Below, one piece after another: positions 60,599 through 64,000 of a stretch of 64,000 bases of DNA (position 1 is its first letter; each line of letters opens with the position of its first letter). The notes under the pieces are model-generated. The model saw nothing but the letters and a program-made list of their open reading frames with translations. It had not been told where the DNA came from and made no database searches. The stretch lies in the NCBI RefSeq assembly GCF_013410375.1, contig NZ_JACCFL010000001.1, positions 1-64,000 of the forward strand, written 5' to 3'. A program made the translations under genes and the position numbers. The stretch comes from Leifsonia shinshuensis (lineage in GTDB: Bacteria; Actinomycetota; Actinomycetes; Actinomycetales; Microbacteriaceae).

Positions 60599-61702
60599 TC
60601 AGGGCACTTGGATGTGCTGGTGGTTGCAGGTATCGGGAAAGTCGCTGGTGAAGTTCATGAGCACACCGAGCGTCATGTGCGCACGGGACCGGCAGTCGCT
60701 TTGACCGACCGATGACCCGCGCGGCGCGAAAGGGTCCAGGGCGTGGATCAGCTGGACGGAAAGCGGGTCGGCGCCGGTTAGGGATTGGCGGTTGATCGCG
60801 TAGAAGTCGACGGCCTTGCCTTTCCAGTGCGCGGACGCTGTTCCCGCTCCTGGGGTTGTGCCTGTGCAGCGCCGGTTGAGGTCGCTGACCCCGACCTGCT
60901 GGAAGGCCTGGACAGCTACGACGATCAGCTGGAGGACGTGCGCGTCGATCGTGCAATCCGGCGTCGCGGTACCGTCAGCCATGTTGATGACCTGCTGCTG
61001 GTAGCGGGGTTCGAGGAAGTTCAGCTTCTTCGCCTGGATCGCACCGACGAGGACTACAGCGGCAGCGGCAGCGTCTGCCGGCACCTGACACGCACGGGCG
61101 CTCGCTCCCGTCAGGGCGGCGAGGACCTGCTCGGCGGCCGTCCAGAACGGGGCGTAGTGGTACGGGTCGGCGTTGATCTGGACCGCGTGGGCGACCAGGG
61201 TCGGGGCGAGGGCCTGCCAGTCCGGGACGTGCAGCATGCGTGTGTAGAACGCGGCGGCTGCGGTCGCCGGGTCCATCCGCTCCCCAGGGGTGCCGTAGCC
61301 GGCGCCCTGCTGGAAGACACCGATCGTGGTGTTGTCCACTGCGTCGCCATGGTCCAGGTTGCGCAGCCCTGACTCCCCGATCGCGACCATCAACGCGAGT
61401 GTCTGCCCGTGCTGGGGCACGCTCATCTGCTGGCCGACGGTGATGATCGTCGCGGCGATTCTCAACTGATCAGGCCCGTACCCGTCCACGTTCTGACCCG
61501 CCTCGACCGACGGCGCGGATCCACCGCACGCTCCCCCGCCGCCGCCGAATCCGTTGGTTCCCATCGCGAGCACCAAGCTGACCGGCACGGCGACGAGCGT
61601 GACGGGGACAACCAAGATGATCACCGCCGCGACGATCAGGAGGTTCCGAGTCGTCTTTGGATGCGACACCGCATGGGCGGCCGCGGCACTTGCGCCGATC
61701 AT
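60599..61702 (-). CDS. membrane-anchored cell-wall hydrolase (VirB1-like, possible bifunctional)
   Basis: Start at 61702 overlaps the stop of the sigma-like gene. Residues 20-46 form a membrane anchor. Residues about 75-200 resemble a lytic transglycosylase (ALMVAIGESGLRNLDHGD with Glu, GVFQQGAGYGTPGERMDPA). The C-terminal 90 residues hold SAHWKGKAVDFYAINRQ, reminiscent of M15/VanY peptidases. It would open the peptidoglycan for the transfer channel. It lies upstream of copy C, so it is transcribed separately with the sigma-like gene. Confidence 0.8.
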   Translation of the reverse strand: MIGASAAAAHAVSHPKTTRNLLIVAAVIILVVPVTLVAVPVSLVLAMGTNGFGGGGGACGGSAPSVEAGQNVDGYGPDQLRIAATIITVGQQMSVPQHGQTLALMVAIGESGLRNLDHGDAVDNTTIGVFQQGAGYGTPGERMDPATAAAAFYTRMLHVPDWQALAPTLVAHAVQINADPYHYAPFWTAAEQVLAALTGASARACQVPADAAAAAVVLVGAIQAKKLNFLEPRYQQQVINMADGTATPDCTIDAHVLQLIVVAVQAFQQVGVSDLNRRCTGTTPGAGTASAHWKGKAVDFYAINRQSLTGADPLSVQLIHALDPFAPRGSSVGQSDCRSRAHMTLGVLMNFTSDFPDTCNHQHIQVP

Positions 61703-62448
61703 GCCGCCTTCTCCAGCTCGAGGACGTCCCGGGCGATCATCAGCAATCGCTTGGCGGTCGCGATCCGGGCTCGCGCCGAGCCGGGATGGATGTGGAGGGT
61801 GGCGGCGATGGTGTCTGCGTCGTCGCCGATCATCTCGGCGACTTCCCGGAAACCGCCGGTCTCGGGCACGCACGACACGATCACGGACCCGGTCATCGGC
61901 AGTCCCGCGTCCGCGGCTGCAAGGGCGGCGAGCACGGTTCGGGCGGTCTGGCACACCCGCTCGCGGATCGTGCGGACACCGCGCTTGGACAGCTGGCGGG
62001 CTTCTGCCACCCGCTCGGCGTCGCCGTCGGCCAGGCTCAGGTCGCTCATCACGTGCCAGTCGGATGGGCCGACGTAGTCGGCGACCAACACCATCCAGCG
62101 GTGAGCGTCGAACCGGCGGATCATCGTCTCGAGCGGGTCGATGTCCGAGTCGGACTCGATGTTGACATCGATGGTGATTTCGTCCATCGGGCGATACTTC
62201 CGCTCGATCTCCCGCAGCACGACGTGACGGGTGATGCCGAACGCGAAAGCATGCGGAGTCCCCAGCTCCGGGTCAAAGGTGGAGCATCGGTGCCAGACCG
62301 TTTCGCGGGCCTGCTGTAAGACGGCGTCGACCTCATTCGGCCAGCCGCGCAATTGGAAGCGGACGTACGGCTGCAACGTGTCGACTTCACGGAGCAGCTC
62401 GGTGAGAAGAGCATCTGTCCGCGCGCGGACTTTGGTTCCTCCAGCCAC
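61699..62448 (-). CDS. sigma-70-like factor (divergent ECF type), 249 aa
   Basis: Residues 10-80 resemble sigma region 2 (LQPYVRFQLRGWPNEVDAVL, TFDPELGTPHAFAFGITRHV). Residues 180-245 resemble region 4 (GGFREVAEMIGDDADTIAAT, HIHPGSARARIATAKRLL). It is longer and more divergent than ordinary ECF factors. It is encoded in the transfer cluster and is the best candidate to recognise, or be controlled through, the CCGGAAG-type elements; this is inference. It overlaps the hydrolase gene by four bases. Confidence 0.7.
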   Translation of the reverse strand: MAGGTKVRARTDALLTELLREVDTLQPYVRFQLRGWPNEVDAVLQQARETVWHRCSTFDPELGTPHAFAFGITRHVVLREIERKYRPMDEITIDVNIESDSDIDPLETMIRRFDAHRWMVLVADYVGPSDWHVMSDLSLADGDAERVAEARQLSKRGVRTIRERVCQTARTVLAALAAADAGLPMTGSVIVSCVPETGGFREVAEMIGDDADTIAATLHIHPGSARARIATAKRLLMIARDVLELEKAA

Positions 62449-62513
62449 GAGATCACAACCTTCCTTGCATGGAAGTGGCTACTGCGAAGGACCGGGTTCG
62501 AGTCGGGGACGGC

Positions 62514-62552
62514 TCGTCAGAACAGGGCTTTGTCAGCGCGAATTGGCGCGCA
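62514..62552 (-). promoter_or_regulatory. weaker copy D of the control element (sigma-like gene)
   Basis: On the minus strand CTGCGCGCCAA, a spacer and AGCCCTGTTCTGACG. It keeps TGCGCGCC and GTTCT-A-G but loses CCGGAA, and needs one gap to align. It lies 65 bases before the start of the sigma-like gene. Confidence 0.4.
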
Positions 62553-62927
62553 GGAGCCCCGCCTTGGATTAGGAAGGTTGGATGTTCCGAGCTGCGCCGG
62601 GGATATGAGCTTCGGGGCGGCGCTCCCGGATTCGATGGTGGAGTGGCGACTTCGACTCTGAAGTTCGGGAGTCTCAGCCACGATGCGTCTCCGCCGCCCT
62701 GACTCGCTTAACGAGGCCAGCGTCACGGTGAAGAGGGTAAGAATCGACCGCTCCATTTGGTGCCGCACGTTACCCCCGAACAGGGGTGGCGGGTCGGCGG
62801 CTCGCCGGGGTGAACCAGCTGTTCTACTGACAGCCTTCGCAGTGCAGATCATCCATCGGATCGACCGGGACAATGTATCCGTCCACGAAGTCCTGAATCA
62901 CCCCCGGTGCATCTGACGGCAACCCGG
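62553..62927. other. intergenic stretch without a supported gene
   Basis: Short frames have no ribosome site or protein-like composition. No strong hairpin. It separates the transfer cluster from the integration-excision module. Confidence 0.5.
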
Positions 62928-63125
62928 CTACGCGTACGCTCCGGTCCTCGTCTGTGCGCTCGCTTCCAGCCATGCCAACACCTCCGTCCGCTTGTAGAGC
63001 ACAGTGCGTGGGGTCGGCTTGTAGAAGCGCGGGCCCTTCCCGTGATACCGGAGTTGGGCGAGCGCTGCGACCGACAGCCCGGTGAGTTCAACCACCTCAG
63101 CGGGCTGAATGAATTCTCCTGTCAT
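62928..63125 (-). CDS. xis: excisionase-like HTH protein, 65 aa
   Basis: Start at 63125 with GGAGGAGATGAG upstream. The product (IQPAEVVELTGLSVAALAQL, RYHGKGPRFYKP, VLYKRTEVLAWLEA) is an AlpA/Xis-type winged helix (HTH_17), the usual excisionase or directionality factor beside actinobacterial integrases. It is divergent from the Xre repressor, and the gap carries an inverted repeat. Confidence 0.85.
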   Translation of the reverse strand: MTGEFIQPAEVVELTGLSVAALAQLRYHGKGPRFYKPTPRTVLYKRTEVLAWLEASAQTRTGAYA

Positions 63126-63136
63126 CTCATCTCCTC

Positions 63137-63174
63137 CGTTTCGACAACTCAGGAGCTTTCCAATTGTTGAAACG
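63137..63174. promoter_or_regulatory. operator between xis and the Xre repressor gene
   Basis: CGTTTCGACAA (63137-63147) and TTGTTGAAACG (63164-63174) are inverted arms (10 of 11 matching) around 16 bp. A further half-site CTGTCGAAATG overlaps the start of the Xre gene. This is the expected layout for a repressor controlling both itself and xis. Confidence 0.6.
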
Positions 63175-63227
63175 ACCATACCAAGAAATCCGTGACTTGA
63201 CAACAGAGGTGGAGATAGGCTGTCGAA

Positions 63228-63809
63228 ATGGCAGACTTTCGATCGGAGACCAGCATCGGCGCGCGCATCAGGTTGGCGCGTCGCGAACGCGGATTTCGCA
63301 CGACGAGCGACCTGGCAGATGCGATTCCCGGCGGGAACATCACCCCCGCAATCCTGGAGAACATCGAATCGGGCAGGAAGGCCGACATCAGCGTCAGCCA
63401 GCTCCTGAACATCGCGCGCGGCCTCGACGTGCCGATCAGCATGCTGCTCTCGCCCATCGGCCGGCCCGACTCCCAACTCGACCTGCAAAACCTCGGCGAG
63501 GACTTCGACGGAATGACCGCGGCCGAGTTCGATTGCTGGCTTTCAGCGACTCCATCGAGTTCGTATCGGCCACGACGGGCCGCCGAACGCGTGGACATCT
63601 CCGTCCTGAGTTCACTCCGCGAGCTCGGCACCCTTCGACGCGAGTTCGACCGCCTTCGGATCGTTCGCGATGTCGGAGCGGCGTCCGGAGACTCTGATCT
63701 CACACTCGACGCAAGCGTCGAGGCACGCCTGGAGCTGGTCGAGCTCGAGCTGGAGCGAGTGGCAGCCCTTCTCACCTCTGCGGGCATCCAAGAGGTGGCT
63801 GCGACCTAA
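63228..63809 (+). CDS. Xre-family repressor of the integration module
   Basis: 193 aa with a Cro/CI helix-turn-helix (ARIRLARRERGFRTTSDLAD, ILENIESGRKADISVSQLLN) and a helical C-terminal region. It lies between xis and int, 12 bp before int, so it probably controls both excision and its own synthesis. A LexA-type or pepsin-like cleavage domain is not visible. Confidence 0.88.
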   Translation: MADFRSETSIGARIRLARRERGFRTTSDLADAIPGGNITPAILENIESGRKADISVSQLLNIARGLDVPISMLLSPIGRPDSQLDLQNLGEDFDGMTAAEFDCWLSATPSSSYRPRRAAERVDISVLSSLRELGTLRREFDRLRIVRDVGAASGDSDLTLDASVEARLELVELELERVAALLTSAGIQEVAAT

Positions 63810-63821
63810 CAGGAGGGCGAA

Positions 63822-64000
63822 ATGGGCAGCGTTCTGTCATATGAGTCTGCCGGGGGCCGACGCTATCGCGTCATGTACCGAACCCCCGACCACCGCCAGA
63901 CCACGAAACGAGGATTCAAGACCAAGCGCGAAGCGGAGCTCTACCTCGCCACCGTCGAGACGAACAAGGCCCGTGGCGAGTACATCGATGCAAGCGCGGC
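63822..64000 (+). CDS. int: tyrosine integrase, N-terminal part (runs off the window)
   Basis: GGAGGGCGAA precedes the ATG at 63822. The 59 visible codons (MGSVLSYESAGGRRYRVMYR, RGFKTKREAELYLATVETNK) are the AP2-like arm-binding domain of actinobacterial tRNA-targeting integrases. The catalytic part lies beyond 64000. It presumably integrates the large element at the core repeated at 3674 and binds the TGTTGTCA arm repeats. Confidence 0.9.
   Translation, partial: MGSVLSYESAGGRRYRVMYRTPDHRQTTKRGFKTKREAELYLATVETNKARGEYIDASA

Overview
The window is high-G+C actinobacterial DNA. Codon use and the integrase, SCO6880-type conjugation genes and mycothiol-era metal genes point to Microbacteriaceae or a close relative, but no core chromosomal gene in the window allows a firm placement. 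It is almost entirely mobile DNA: a large integrative and conjugative element (ICE) whose left end appears to lie near 3.7 kb and whose integrase starts at 63.8 kb and runs off the window. On its left sits a 3.6-kb remnant of an older element that used the same attachment core.

Layout. 111-3699: remnant element between two copies of a 26-bp core that looks like the 3' end of a tRNA gene, with phased arm repeats, a frameshifted repeat-rich gene, two small genes and the last 36 codons of a tyrosine integrase. 3.9-9.4 kb: hypothetical genes, including a membrane protein with a HEPN-like tail and an SOS-box-controlled divergent pair. 9.4-12.5 kb: two IS110-type insertion sequences. 12.5-20.2 kb: mercury resistance (merR, merA, merB, a second flavin oxidoreductase and a divergent CcdA/thioredoxin/MerT-like transport cluster), bracketed by a 518-bp direct repeat made of IS110 sequence. 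20.8-22.3 kb: a ParB-like gene broken by an in-frame stop. 23.2-33.3 kb: a large arsenic island (trxB, five low-molecular-weight-phosphatase-type ArsC domains, two ArsR-ArsC fusions, arsR, an ArsO-like monooxygenase, aquaporin, CoA-disulfide-reductase-like enzyme, GNAT acetyltransferase).

33.7-44.3 kb: ArdC-like antirestriction protein, an IS3 element, a MobF relaxase-helicase, then a likely defence locus: a restriction-endonuclease-like protein, a one-helix membrane protein and a 1394-residue nuclease-STAND ATPase. 44.6-50.8 kb: cmtR-cadA-lspA cadmium module joined to a three-gene recombinase unit resembling Tn554 transposition genes. 51.0-62.4 kb (minus strand): ssb and a type IV secretion operon (coupling protein, HNH, DUF4913, VirB4-like ATPase, SCO6880, VirB6-like, small membrane proteins, lipoprotein, cell-wall hydrolase, sigma-like factor). 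62.9-64.0 kb: excisionase, Xre repressor and the start of the integrase.

How it fits together. A 40-bp element built around CCGGAAGTTCTAAGTG sits in front of the relaxase, ssb and the secretion operon, with a weaker copy before the sigma-like gene, so transfer and ssDNA protection genes look co-regulated although they lie 24 kb apart. Transfer is probably impaired in this copy, because an IS481 element splits the coupling-protein gene. Metal cargo is controlled by recognisable local switches: MerR-type 20-bp-spacer promoters, ArsR palindromes that overlap start codons, and a CmtR promoter.
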